From NCBI GenBank assembly GCA_025331445.1, contig JAIWNE010000023.1:1-64000 (forward strand): 64,000 nt of DNA, written 5' to 3'. Shown here one piece after another: positions 12,057 through 23,584 of this stretch. A program made the translations under genes and the position numbers. The first letter of the stretch is position 1; each line of letters starts with the position of its first letter. The notes below the pieces were generated by a model. The model made no database searches. It saw only the letters and a program-made list of their open reading frames with translations, and was not told the origin of the DNA. The stretch comes from Blakeslea trispora (Eukaryota > Mucoromycota > Mucoromycetes > Mucorales > Choanephoraceae).

Positions 12057-14618
12057 GATTGTTAAAACGAATAAAATATAGAAAAGAAGAAGAAGAAGAG
12101 GAAGAAATCAATCGAGTCAAATTTATAGAAATCATAGTTTATTGATGGAGGGAAAACTATGGGGGAGGATAGTTTATCCAATATCCGGCCGCAATCAGTG
12201 TGGCGTCATTGGATGGTACCAATCGCTCATTTAAACTCTAAAAAAGAACAAAAAAGATCAAAATTGCACCTTATGCCAAAATAAGGTCACAGGAGAGAAA
12301 AAAAAAATATTATAGTGTCGCTCTTTTTGTCGCATAATTCAGGAAAAGAGCGTTGTATTCAGGCAAAGCATCCATTGTTTGTTGGAGTCCTTTTTCCGCA
12401 CTTGTACAAAAAGAGATATAAACAAAAACGCTTAAACAGAAATACCATCCTATCATTTTCTTACCAAATAAAAAAAATAACAATTTTGTTGAGACACTGA
12501 AATGTTTAAAGATTGCAATATTACATCTAGCAAAAAGGAGTAACTTTCATTGGAAATTACAATATATGAGAGTTTGCTGTAATTCGCGCAACAATTGGAT
12601 AGTATGCCAAACGTCTTGTCGTTCATCATCGTTATCGTCTGTATTAGCCCTGATATCATTAATGCGATTCATTAAATGATTCAAAAGACCAGATATACCA
12701 GCCTTTTTTTTTTAAAGAAAACAATATAGCCCTTGTTGTTCCATGTTGAGTTCATATTCTTGTCGAGTACAATCCAAAGTTTCATTGCCATAATGGAGAT
12801 CAATTACTGTCATAGAATAATGATTGGGCTTCTTTGCATCATCACTATTGGTCCTTGGTTTGTTTGTAGAGACGGAGAGTGGAAGCTGTAGCTCTTTTTC
12901 GCTTTTTTTTTTCAGCAATAGTGAAACAGCAAAAGTATATATAATTAGTGAAAGAGTAGCTTGGTCATTCATTTGAGTAAGCATCAATAATGACTCGCAG
13001 TCTACTGAACAGCCTTTTTTTTTTTGTCTTTATATCTGTTATCATTAGGATGGCACATTGGTGCTCTTATATCAAGAAAAAAAAACATGCAGACTAATCA
13101 TTATATACAAAACAGCTATTTAGTATTTATATGTAGATGTGTTTATTTCAATAGTTGGTCTTCTTCTTGTATAGCTCATATTGTTATGATGGAAATTACT
13201 GCAAAAAACGGCATACCAGAGCGGTACACCCGTAGTAGTCTTTACAAGACAAAGCAACAAATGTTGTGGTTATTTCGAGACAATCTGGACCATCGACTTG
13301 TTTGTGTCTGTTTGTTTGTAACTTACGCAGTAAAGTAAGTTAAATTGAAATTACTAATCAAATGTATGACTGGCAACAATTGTAACAAAAATAAGTCAAA
13401 CATGATAGTCTTACTAATCAAGTTGCTCTTACTGGCACTTTTTACATATTCAACAACTATAAGAAAAAACAAGATAATGAAGCGTGCAGTAATACATTAC
13501 AATGGCACAAATATCAAAAAATTCTTTCTTACTGTCAACTAGACAATGTAATGGAGGGGCAATCAGAACCGAGTTTGGACAAGCTATACAGAGTACACAA
13601 TGTCAAATGACCACCTGAATTACACTTATTTTTTCGATAAACAAATATGTGAATTTTGCTGAAATCACTATTTACGTATTAGCATGTCGATATGTATTCA
13701 ATTGAGATTACAGTCATTTAAAACTGATTTTGACCCGATGGGCGGGGAGAATTGTTACAAATGCTTTAAGCTCTTCATTGTTTCTACCAATTAGAATCAT
13801 GTTTTACCATATTTAAGCTTGAATGACTCAAAGAAATGTAGTAAACTCCAACACTGAACAAGGTAACAAAGAACCATGTTCATATGGGCAATGGTTCTTT
13901 TGATACAATAGAAAGACTAGTATCTTAAAGAGAATCCTTGGCAAATCAAACTGCTAACAAACTGAACCTGATAGACAACAATGTGTTTGTATTGCTACTA
14001 GAAGGTGAATCAGTTAGGTCTTTTGGGGGTGTTACAGAAACAACGTCTTGGACTAAAAAAAAAGAGTCAAGAAAAGACACAAAGCTGTCAACAACACTCT
14101 TTTACTGTTTGTGCATCAAGTTGGGGAATCCCTCCTCAAGTAGACTGATCCATTGTCTTCATTGACAAGCATAAATTGGTTTACAAATCAATGTACGTTA
14201 GACAAAAAAAGCGCAAGGTGCTAAAATATAAACTTGTAAAGCTGTAGCTTTCTTAATCAGAGATTATGGGAATGTAACAAGCAACACTAAAACACAACAA
14301 AGAGGGGATCAACATAATAAAAAAAAAAAGTCAAGAAAGTTACAAACTTTTTTTTATTATTAAAAATTTCAATATGAAGATGCAAACAAAGAAAAAAAAA
14401 AAAGAGAAATAGATAGAAAATAGGGGCAGAATGTGATGGTAAAAGTAAGAATAGTGTGCGTGTGTGTGTGTGCGTGTAAAAAGAAGAAGTGGAGGTGAGA
14501 AAAAAATAAGTAAGAAAAAGATCATTGGCACATATGCGTGAATCTTTTTTATTTATATACATATCATCTTTTTCTTACTGCAAACAAGAAAAGTCTAAAA
14601 CGAAAGCAATTGAACGGC
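12057..14618. other. Intergenic, 2.6 kb, no gene recognised
   Basis: It holds only short unsupported open stretches (for example minus 12712-12987 and plus 13024-13338) without domains or splice patterns. A TG/CA dinucleotide tract lies at about 14456-14474. The 150 bases above 12056 contain the GGT promoter; the sequence below 14618 is NOP56 3' UTR. Confidence 0.55.
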
Positions 14619-16194
14619 TTATTTCTTTTCCTTCTTCTCCTTCTTCTTCTCCTTCTTGTCTTTCTTTTCCTTCTTCTCCTTCTTGTCTTTCTTGGACTTC
14701 TTAGCAGCCTTGTCATCTTCATCAACGTTGGATTCATCAGCAGTTCTCTTCTTACCGGCAACAGCAGGAACTTCTTCATCATCAATGTCTAATGTGTCAA
14801 TGACTTTCTTCATGACATCAATGTTCTTTTGGGGAAGAGCACCGCTGTCAAAGAACTTGAGACGTTCATCTACTTGCTCTCTCAAAGCTTGACCAAACTT
14901 GTCAGTAGGTTGATCAGAGAAACAATCGATACGAGCAGCAATGGTACACTTGTTAGCCAAGTAACGAGAGATACGACCCTTGTTCTTTTGACCAGCACGG
15001 CCGATGAAAGAAGAGTGGTAGATCAAACCGTATTTGGGTGTGTTACCCTTGGTCTTCAAAGCTCTGAAGAGAGCCTTTTCAGCACCCAAAATTTGCAAAG
15101 TGGAGGCAGGGTATTTGGACAAGTTAGTCAAAGAACCGGCTTGAGAGATCAAACGAGCACCGACCATTTCACCAATCAAAGCAGCCAAGTTGGGAGCAAC
15201 GTGGTTCATCTTGTTGACCAAGTAAGCATGCAAGTTCTTACGGTATTCAGCAAGAGCTTCGACACGGTTAGCAAAAGTGTGAACTTGAATCATATCGACA
15301 GGAGAGAGATCAGCACCCATAGAGGCACGAGCAGCACTCAAGATTTGTTTGGCCATAGCTTCATCATCATCCAAAATAGCTGTCATGGCTTCCAACTTGT
15401 CTTCGGCCAATTCACCCTTGTTACCGATCAATTTGACCAACTTGGCATATTTGTAGTTGTCGTTGACAATCTTGACCATTTCAGGGAAATGCCAAGAGTA
15501 CCATTCTCTCAAACGCATACCGAACAAGTTGACATCCTTATCAATCTGATCCAAGGTACCAATGGCCTGAATGACCATGTTATCGGCACGGTTCACATTG
15601 AACTTGACCTTGGCACGAGAGTAAGAGTGACCAAGACCAAGTTGAGCACGTTGAAGATCACCAGTCTTCAAATTCAACATCTTTTCGGCCCATTTACGGA
15701 TACCACGAACCATGTCTTGAACAAGTTCATCAGAGGCACAATCAATAGACAATGCAGCCTTGATAGCACCAGCCAAGTTCTTTTCACCGACACCCAAACA
15801 GACCTTGGTCTTCTTACCAGCCTTAGGAAGGTTCATTTCCAAAAAGGCCTTCAAGGAGGGGTTGACAATACCTTCAGAGACATCGTTGGCGTTTTCCAAA
15901 GCATCGGCAGCGTTCTTGAATGGAGCAAAGGACTTGAGCTTAAGCATCTTGCTGAACTTGGAAAGATCGGCAATGGAGGCTTGAACAGATTCCAACTTGC
16001 TACCGATTTCTTCGGATTGGAGACGCTCGAAAAGAGCATAACCAGAGGCTGTTTCAAATAAAATGTAATTGGCCTAGTAAATAAAAAAAAAATAAAGAAT
16101 AAAAAAACAAAATAGAGTAAAATGTGTCTTTATGAGTGGAACTGTTTTCTGGATATCGTGCTTTGTTCAAATAGTTGCTGATCTCACTCACCAT
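14619..16194 (-). CDS. NOP56: NOP56, box C/D snoRNP core protein, 2 exons
   Basis: Exon 1 is the ATG alone (16192-16194), followed by GTGAGT. Exon 2 is 14619-16073, entered at GCC AAT TAC. Together they give 485 residues beginning M-A-N-Y-I-L-F-E. Seen: the NOP5 N-terminal domain, a coiled coil, and the Nop domain with SMGADLSPVDMIQVHTFANR, GARLISQAGSLTNLSKYPAS, QILGAEKALFRALKTKGNTP and KNKGRISRYLANKC. The tail is a Lys-rich KKEKK/KKDKK repeat typical of NOP56 and NOP58; the FRALKTKGNTPKYGLI segment favours NOP56. Role: binding of box C/D guide RNAs with fibrillarin, NOP58 and Snu13 for rRNA 2'-O-methylation in the nucleolus. An antisense open frame of 410 codons across it is a shadow. Confidence 0.95.
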
Positions 16195-17281
16195 ATTAAC
16201 TCTTTCTTTTTTTTTCCTTAAAGTGGTGCTAAAGGTTTTGTCTGCCTCTTAAAATAAGAAAGAAGGGAAGATATGTGTTAAAAAGAGAAAGGGATACAAA
16301 AAAAGAAAGGTGTTTAAACCAAAAAAAAAAAAAGTTTTTGTTGGCTCTAAAGATTTCAAGACAAAAAAAAAATGCAACTCAACTAATTTGACTCAGTGGC
16401 GTTTTTGCGACTGCTTATCCTTTATTGGGTTACTGATAAAATGGAGAGGCTTGTTTAGGATGGATGATTGTATAGAGCACAGTGCACTTGGTTATTTTCT
16501 TTCTGTTTTCTTTCCATAGCTTGACAAGACTATACTCTTGCACTGCAAAAGAAAGTGTCATTTTGATTTTTATTCATCTAAAGCTAAATGTGTTTATTCT
16601 CATTGATATGCCTTATTATTTCAGCTTGTTTTGAAAAAAATAGATCATTATGCTTGAGACAACTTGGTTTGTATCCCCCCTAGAATGAGCGAATACTAAA
16701 AAGAAGATCAAACGTAACTTTATTTGAATCTATTACTTGAGGTTTACTCTTTTATGTAAGATAGCCGAAAAAAGAAACTATTTGAGGCAACAATAGGGGC
16801 TCAAGCAAGCTTCTCCAAGTTTAGAATTTTAGTGGATGATGCCGTTGAATTATAATGTTACTTGTCAGTGGCAAACAAGTAGACATGTATTCATATGCTC
16901 AATTTGATTATCTTTAGTTATCCCCCCAAGACAAAAAAAAACATCCATCTTTTCAGCAATGAAACAGACGAGTATGAGTAAGGTAAAGACAAGAGTCCTA
17001 AAAAGGAAATGACATGTTCTATCTCAGTTCCAAAATTAGAAAGAGAGATCTTCAAATAGTATTTATATTTCTTTAGCTAAAGCTATATCTAAGCTACTCT
17101 TGAATCAGAATTGCAATCAACTGCTCATTAGCACTGAATACATATAGATATTTTTGTTTGAAGAAAAAGGAAGATCCATAGCTTATTGCGAAGGACGTTT
17201 TTGCTTTGAACTTGTCTGATCATGATGGGCCTAATTGCAGGAATATTGTGAAGGGAAAGTTAGAATTCAATAGGCAACTTT
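16195..17281. other. Intergenic between NOP56 and the disordered-protein gene
   Basis: About 1.1 kb with A/T homopolymers. An open stretch at 16310-16519 shows no domain. It must contain the NOP56 promoter; I see no clear TATA box. Confidence 0.5.
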
Positions 17282-18583
17282 TTACTTCTTCTTCTTTACC
17301 TTTCTCTTTAAGCCTCTATTTTCCTGAGCCAAAGCATTTTCTTTGTGTCTCCATAAATTAAGTTTTTCATTAAAAGATGACTCTTTTTTCTACAAGGGGA
17401 AAGGATTGTTTATTAAAAAAAATAAATAAATAGGAATTAAATGAATGTAGAGGTGCATAAACGCCAATGCTATCTGCTTACTTTGGGTTCGCGTCGCTTA
17501 ATAGTGGAAGAAGATGTTTGTCGAGCATAACTAGGTGGCCCAGAAGAGTCGCGAGTCTGTCTATGGCCAATGGTAGGTGTTGGTCCACGAGAACTTGATC
17601 GAGAAGATGTTGATGATTGGGATGATGGATTTGGGTTATATTTGTTAGGAGCCTATAGAAGCGTATGTTATTGAGTTGACCTTTTCAAGTGATATAGAAG
17701 GATTTTAGCTTACCACAGATACATCTCTGTTTGAGGCATTGCCTAATCCCTTTTCATAGAGCTTAATACGGGCTGCCATAGGAACATAGGTATCGCCTGG
17801 TTTCATTTCGTTACGAATCTCTTCAATTGCATTGATGGTTGTAGTGGATTGGTAACGAGGGAGTCTAGTGGTTGTTCGTTTCTACCACCATGTTATAAGT
17901 ATATAGAATCCGGGAAAAAGAAAAAGACTTACTGTAATACCACCCGGACGAGGCTTTAATGCATTTTTATCTTCTTTAGCTACTTTTTTCTCAAAAGCTT
18001 TTGTGGACAGCATATAACGAGGAAGGCTGGATCTTTTATGTGAAGGGTTAGGTTCGGCAGGTGAATCAGAGCGCTGAGTTGAGTGTGATTTGGTTGTTTC
18101 AAAACTGTCTTTGCGATGGCTTTTGGTATCAATGGCTTCCCTTTTAAGGACATTAGAATGGGTTGTAGAAGCAGTCTTTGCGGAAACGGTGTTTATAGGT
18201 CTGTTGATTCTAGTTTTTTTGATGGGTGGATTGTCTTTTTTGTGAGCGGCAAGTTGAGAACTAGAGTTTTGTGTCGGCACGCTTAAATCAGAACTTTTTT
18301 CTCTCTTGATAGGGTCTCTTGAAGGGCTTTGAACAGGCGATTCTCGCCAAGCACCTCTATCTTCATTTTGTATTTCAAAGCTAGCATACTTGTCTGTCTC
18401 ATGAATTTTGTATTCAGATTGAAGTGTGGTATTCGATCTTAAAGGACTACTTTTTGTCATCGTAGTCATCTCGCGAGGAGGGCTTTCAGCCATAATAGCC
18501 TTGAAGCGTTCTGCATTTCTAGAGTGATAACGAAGTGGACTGGTTGGCTTTTTCTCGTTTTGAGCAGCAGGCGACAGACTCAT
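17282..18583 (-). CDS. Disordered basic protein of unknown function, 4 exons
   Basis: Exons (minus) 17933-18583, 17714-17881, 17482-17652 and 17282-17389 sum to 1098 nt and 365 residues, all open. I do not recognise the family. The first 200 residues are low-complexity, rich in Ser, Thr, Pro, Lys and Arg, with many S-P sites (for example SPLRYHS, SPVQSPSRDP) that could be proline-directed kinase targets. More ordered-looking segments are KRSSLPRYMLSTKAFEKKVA and GDTYVPMAARIKLYEKGLG. The last exon is a short amphipathic helix (SSFNEKLNLWRHKENALAQE) ending in KVKKKK. This could be a cytoskeleton- or cell-cycle-associated phosphoprotein, but that is only inference from composition. Confidence 0.7.
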
Positions 18584-20020
18584 TTTAATGTATTAAAAAA
18601 AAAAAAAAATTAAGCAGAGGAGAAGGGGAAAAAAAAATTTATTGAGAAATAATTTAGGGTAAAACAAAAAAAAGAGGACCATTCATGCACTACTGTCAAA
18701 AAACAAGAGGTTGTTTCGTCCAATTAAATACATTTTCGTTATGTTCTATTACTAAACTGCAGATAAAGTAAGCAAAAAGAATCGACAAACAAAGTAGAAC
18801 AAAACTTGCAAATTTTCTATAAGACCAAGTCATTCAAAGACAAGCTTCGAAAAGAGATCATTGACAAAGAATTGCACTCATAGTTTTTAATAACATTCGA
18901 ATGTAAAGAAGAAGCCTTACTTTGTATTTTGAAGAGCAATACAATTTCCTTTTGTTTTAAAGAACAATGTGTCCTCTCATAAAACATATAAAACTGATTT
19001 TGTTTGTAAAAAAAAAAAAATTAAGGAGCAACCCATTCTTTGGGCGCTTGTTGCAAATAAAGAAATCATGCATGTAGTACACAACTTAGTCATAGACTGC
19101 TTGCTGTTCAACCTTTGACTCTGTGCTTCGGTTTTCTATTGGCAGTGAGGTTGATGAACTGTCTTTTGCTCTATTGTAGGATGAACATCTCTTTAGCGTA
19201 CACTTTTTTTTTTTGCTTTTGTTAGCCTAGTTCTTATTGTAAGGATAGAGGTTTTCTTAAGAAAGTAGAGCTCGTTTTGCTTTTTGTACTAAAAAAAAAA
19301 GAAAGGCAATTTACTTTAGCTTTTTTAAGAGATCAATACAAAAGAAAGAGACATCCTTTTATTTTTCACGTGACTTTAGGTTGGTGCCTGAAAAAAAAAA
19401 GATAGATAGATATGCAACTCTATTGGTTCCTTTTTCTGGTGCTCTCGCGGTATTTGAATTCGTGTATGTCAGGATTTTGGTGATCTTTCAACAAACACAA
19501 ACGTAAAGTGTTTTTATTCTATTGTTGCTTGCCATGTCTCTAGACTGAATGTTGACTTACTATTCTTCCTTTTTGTTTATTTTCTCCAAAAGGGATTGTA
19601 CAATCTATTTTGTAATTTGTCTAATTCTTCTTTAAGACATGCTATCTTAATCTGCAAAAGAAAGATTCACAAGCATGTTTGATCGAGAAGTCATGGCAAG
19701 ACTACAGGATTAGATCAAGTAATAGTTTCTCATCTTCTTCTTGTATAGTCTCACTCACTCGGATTGATAAAAAAGGAGGTTTCTATCTTATATGTTCAAG
19801 AGACAAAGGATGATGTCCCCCCCATCTCACTTATAATTCTGTTCATTTGCTATTGTTGCCAAAAAACAACAACATAGTAAAAAACAAGAAAAGAACTCGA
19901 GTAGGTTTAATATTTTATTTTTCTCGAAAATTCGTTAAAATTTTCATTAATTTTTTGTCTTTTTTTTTTCTTTTCTTTTTTTTACTGTACTTTATAGACT
20001 TTTTTGTTTCTTTATAGATC
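18584..20020. other. Intergenic, 1.4 kb, no gene recognised
   Basis: Poly-A/T-rich DNA with no supported ORF. It lies between two divergently transcribed genes, so it contains both promoters. No clear TATA element is seen. Confidence 0.5.
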
Positions 20021-20726
20021 ATGTCTGAAGATCTTACTAATCTCGCTAAACCTAGCTCTGATGCTACCTTGACTATCCGCTGTATTAAGAATTTCGAATA
20101 CCGTACTTGTAAGAATCTCGTGCTTCCACATGTCAATCTCGAAACCAGTACAGTAGGTGACTTGAAAAAGATGGTTTTAGAAAGTAAGTGGCGCCCCCCT
20201 TCCTCGAGAAATTTCACTCTCTGAGCATGAAAAAAAAACAATAAAAAAAAATAAGAGGCTTACTATTTCCCCTCACAACTAGAAATTCATACACAGTCAG
20301 GATGGAAGCCCTATTTGAATGTTCAATTCGGTAAGCGCTGATAATGAAAATTTGTATTTTAGTATTATTTTGCCTTAACTTATCATTATTTTGGTTATAA
20401 ATAGATACACTTAAGGTTTATACAGTAGCTCATGGACACAAAGTAAAAAAAAAACGACAGACTCCACAGTTAAAGCATGATGATACAGACTAAGTTTATA
20501 AATAGACCATGAACTTAATTATCAATGTCGAAGACGATGACAAGCTTATTTTAGCTGATGATTCTGCCGTTTTGGCATGGCAAGGCATTGGTACGACGCC
20601 ACTAAGATAAAATTAGGAAAGAGACCACTAATCTTTCTGTATTTAGAAAACGAAACTGAGCTGTCGTTTTTCCATCTTGAAGACTACTTGGAATTCAAGA
20701 AACATCCCGACACTATGAAATGGTAA
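20021..20726 (+). CDS. UPF0538 family protein (C2orf76 homologue), 5 exons
   Basis: Exons 20021-20183, 20283-20330, 20405-20442, 20506-20590 and 20647-20726 give 137 residues, open. The sequence follows the human C2orf76 layout: an N-terminal TLTIRCIKNFEYRTCKNLVL, a middle DTLKVYTVAHGHKT, then LIINVEDDDKLILADDSAVL and a C-terminal ETELSFFHLEDYLEFKKHP. The family is conserved from fungi to animals, has a ubiquitin-like appearance and has no assigned function. All four introns are short (62-99 nt), and every junction is fixed by frame and by this family pattern. Confidence 0.88.
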
Positions 20727-21109
20727 AAATTGCACTTGAAAATACCAAGATGAAGAACAAGAAAAGAGCATTGAGACCAAAGAAAAAAGGAGAAAAGCTT
20801 GAATGTAGTTTCTTTAGAACAAATAAAGCCTTACAATAATATCTTGCTTTCTTTTTTTTTTAATCTTTTTTTGGTCCATTTTGGCCCATTTTGGGTTTTT
20901 TTTTTATTTATTTGTAGAAAAAAAAAAAAGAATCCAATGAGGTTACATCCCACCTCGTGTCAAATTTACAAAAATCTTTAAAGCTGCTTAAAAGATAGAA
21001 GAGAACAGAAACATATAAATACAATTGACAGTTTGGAGTTTTCTGTTTCTTTACTTCACTTTCCTTTCTTTTTTTTTTTTAATTTATTCTCAATTCCCTT
21101 CCTTTTAAA
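20727..21109. other. Intergenic with LysM-gene promoter
   Basis: About 380 bases with long T tracts and a TATA-like element near 21012. No coding sequence. Confidence 0.5.
21012..21021 (+). promoter_or_regulatory. TATA-like element of the secreted LysM protein gene
   Basis: CATATAAATA lies about 90 bases upstream of the ATG at 21110; a plausible TATA box, not tested. Confidence 0.35.
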
Positions 21110-22487
21110 ATGCATTTGACAACTTTAGCCTGTGCTGCTTTGGCAGTCATGTCTACAGCTTCTGCTGCTTCTCTTCGTACTATGAAGACATACAATGTTA
21201 GCTGTAAAGATACATATACTGTCGTCAATGGTGATACTGTAAGTCAATCAAATCAATTGTAGAAAAAAAAGGAAATGGGTTTCTAAATAGTTTCTTTGGA
21301 TCCATAGTGTAGTAAGATTGCTCAACAATATGGTATTCTTACCAGTCAACTCAAGAAATGGAATCCTTCCAGTAAGCAATCATACACATCAACACTCCCC
21401 CAGATCGAATCAATTGACTCAACTGTTTTCTTTTTTTTTTATAGTCAATTCTAAATGTTCCAACTTGTACATCGATCAAGTTCTTTGTATGAGGTAAAAT
21501 AGAGTCAATTACATTTTAATAACATTAATTTTTTTTTTTTTTTTTACTAACCTGAATTTTTTTTTTTTCCTCTTCCATAGCAACCCCACTACTACTTCTG
21601 AAACTGTCCCAATTGACTCTTCCTGTACTGCTGGTTCTTACGGGTTGGCTCAAGGTAACGGTTACTCAGGTTACTGTTGTAAGTCTCAAGCCGATTGTCA
21701 AGATGACTGTATCAACGGTACCTGTAACGGTCCCAAGGCTCCCTCTGGCTCTGGCAACACTGGATCTGGCAACACTGGATCTGGCAACACTGGCTCTTCC
21801 GGTTCCTCCGGTAAGTGTCTTGCCGGTGTTTCTGGCTTAGCTAAGGGTAATGGCTACTCTGGCTACTGTTGTAAGTCTCAAGCCGATTGTCAAGATGACT
21901 GTGTCAAGGGTGTCTGTAACGGTCCCAAGGCTCCCTCTGGCTCTGGCAACACTGGTTCCGATGACTCTGACAATGGCAGTGATAGCGGTAGTGGTTCTGG
22001 TACTTCTTCTACTGGTAAGGTTGTCCAACTCAGTTCTAGCAAGGACTTCTGTCTCTTCTTGCCTTCTTCTCCCGGTAACAAGGCCGAAAATGGTGGCAAG
22101 GTCGATATCGATGCTATTGCCAGCTCTGAAAAGTCTGCTGTTGCCTTCTGTACCAAGCCTAATGTCAATGCTCCTAACGCCGGTCTCTTCCCTAAGGGTT
22201 TCATTACCTCTGCCAAGTACCAAACTAAGGTTGATGAAGGTTTCGTTCAAATCCGTGGTAAGATTGATATCTCCAAGTACAGCTTGAGCCCCAAGGATGA
22301 TGGTGGACAATACGACAACCACGGTGCCGGTTCTCCTCCTAACTCTAGCTGTGCCGGTTACCGTTACTATGTCAGCATGGTTGAACCTAGCACTGGTGAT
22401 TTCTGTATTCGTTGTTGTAGCACTTACGCCAACTGTAATGCTGGCCGTAGTGAATACGGTTGTAACCGTGTCGTTCCTGAAATCTAA
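21110..22487 (+). CDS. Secreted LysM protein with two Cys-rich modules and a C-terminal unknown domain, 4 exons
   Basis: Exons 21110-21238, 21308-21371, 21445-21493 and 21581-22487 give 382 residues, open. Residues 1-20 form a signal peptide (HLTTLACAALAVMSTASAAS). A LysM follows (YNVSCKDTYTVVNGDTC, then KIAQQYGILTSQLKKWNPS and LYIDQVLC), a chitin/peptidoglycan-oligosaccharide binding fold. Next come two near-identical Cys modules containing GNGYSGYCCKSQADCQDDC, separated by GSGNTGSGNTGS-type linkers. The C-terminal 165 residues begin KDFCLFLPSSPGNK and hold about nine Cys; this looks like an uncharacterised fungal secreted domain. The protein is likely extracellular or wall-bound. Codons here are strongly biased to C- and T-ending forms, which suggests high expression. 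The same Cys module recurs in the interrupted gene at 53697-55934. Confidence 0.88.
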
Positions 22488-23584
22488 ACATATTATTTGT
22501 CTTTTGAAAAAAAATAGATGCTCTATTACATAGCTTTTTTTTTTTTATTCACCTAATAAACGATTCACTAGATAAAGACCAATTTTTTTTTTTGATAAAC
22601 TGATCCCGAATTTTGTGACACCAAACATTCATTCGCCGAAAGTCTTTACAATAAGGCATGATACTAGCTGATATGAAGCAATCGGCCTGCACCTTCTATT
22701 GCTTAACATTCTCAAAAGTTCTACATTTGCTACAATGGCTTTATCTGGTTGTAATTAGTTTGATTGCTTTGCAAGACAATACAAAACAAGAGTGTTTTAT
22801 TGTCTTTTTTTTTTCTCCACACTTTAAATGATTTTCCCATGAATCTAAAGATGGTAATGATCAACGCTCAATTTCTTGTAAAGAAGTTTGCATTTATTTG
22901 TCTAACCTCGAGAATTGATGGTTCATATTTAGAATGGAGCTATTTATGGAGCAAGTAAAAAAAAAAAAAAAAGTGTAATTTTTATCAGATGATTCAAGCA
23001 CTTGCTCTTTCAACCAAAAAATTGTTCAAAGTTGAATCACTAACAGACGTAACTATGCCCTATCGAGAATGTCACCAGTAGTAATTGTTTTGTTTCTAAG
23101 ATTATCCAATCTCTGACAAATGCTTGCAATTATCGAGAAGCAGTATTAGGTTGTATTCGGACACCTTTTTTTTAAATTTCATTCCATTTTATTTTTCACC
23201 AAGTCTGGTTTATATAATAGTTAACTAACTCAATTTTTGTTTCTGCTTATCGATCTTTGAAAGGCAAGGATGCTTGTAGTAAGCCGCTTCAACTTTCCAA
23301 GATGAATTTTATCTGGGACTTTCTGCATGCATGATCTTGTACTCCTCTGTATACTCGACTTTACCTCAAATGATCTATACTCGCCGCTTCAACTTCATGC
23401 ATAAATTTTTTGATGAAACTCATAACTGGCCAGTCTAATGCCTTTCGATTTTCAAGTCTTCTACATCTTATCAACAAAGCATTTCGCTCTGGTCTATAGA
23501 AATCCAATTGTTAGCAGGGCTTTGCTATCATTGACAACGATATGTATTTCAATTATAAGATTTATTGATTTTTTTTTGTCTTGT
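22488..23584. other. Intergenic, 1.1 kb, no gene recognised
   Basis: It holds 3' UTRs of two convergent genes and AT-rich DNA. The words CGCTTCAACTT and GATGAATTTTAT/CATGCATAAATTTTTTGATG recur loosely around 23280-23420, but no element boundary is visible. Confidence 0.45.

Noticed and set aside
12712..12987. 91-codon minus-strand open frame
   Set aside because: No recognisable motif, low complexity Lys/Leu content, no orthology visible.
14829..16061. 410-codon plus-strand open frame opposite NOP56
   Set aside because: It is the antisense of a highly expressed, codon-biased gene whose NOP56 identity is certain; the antisense peptide has no domain.
16074..16191. Possible box C/D snoRNA in the NOP56 intron (as in animals)
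   Set aside because: No convincing RUGAUGA/CUGA pair with a terminal stem was found in this 118-nt intron.
21837..22322. Antisense open frames over the LysM gene
   Set aside because: Shadows caused by the strong codon bias of the real gene.
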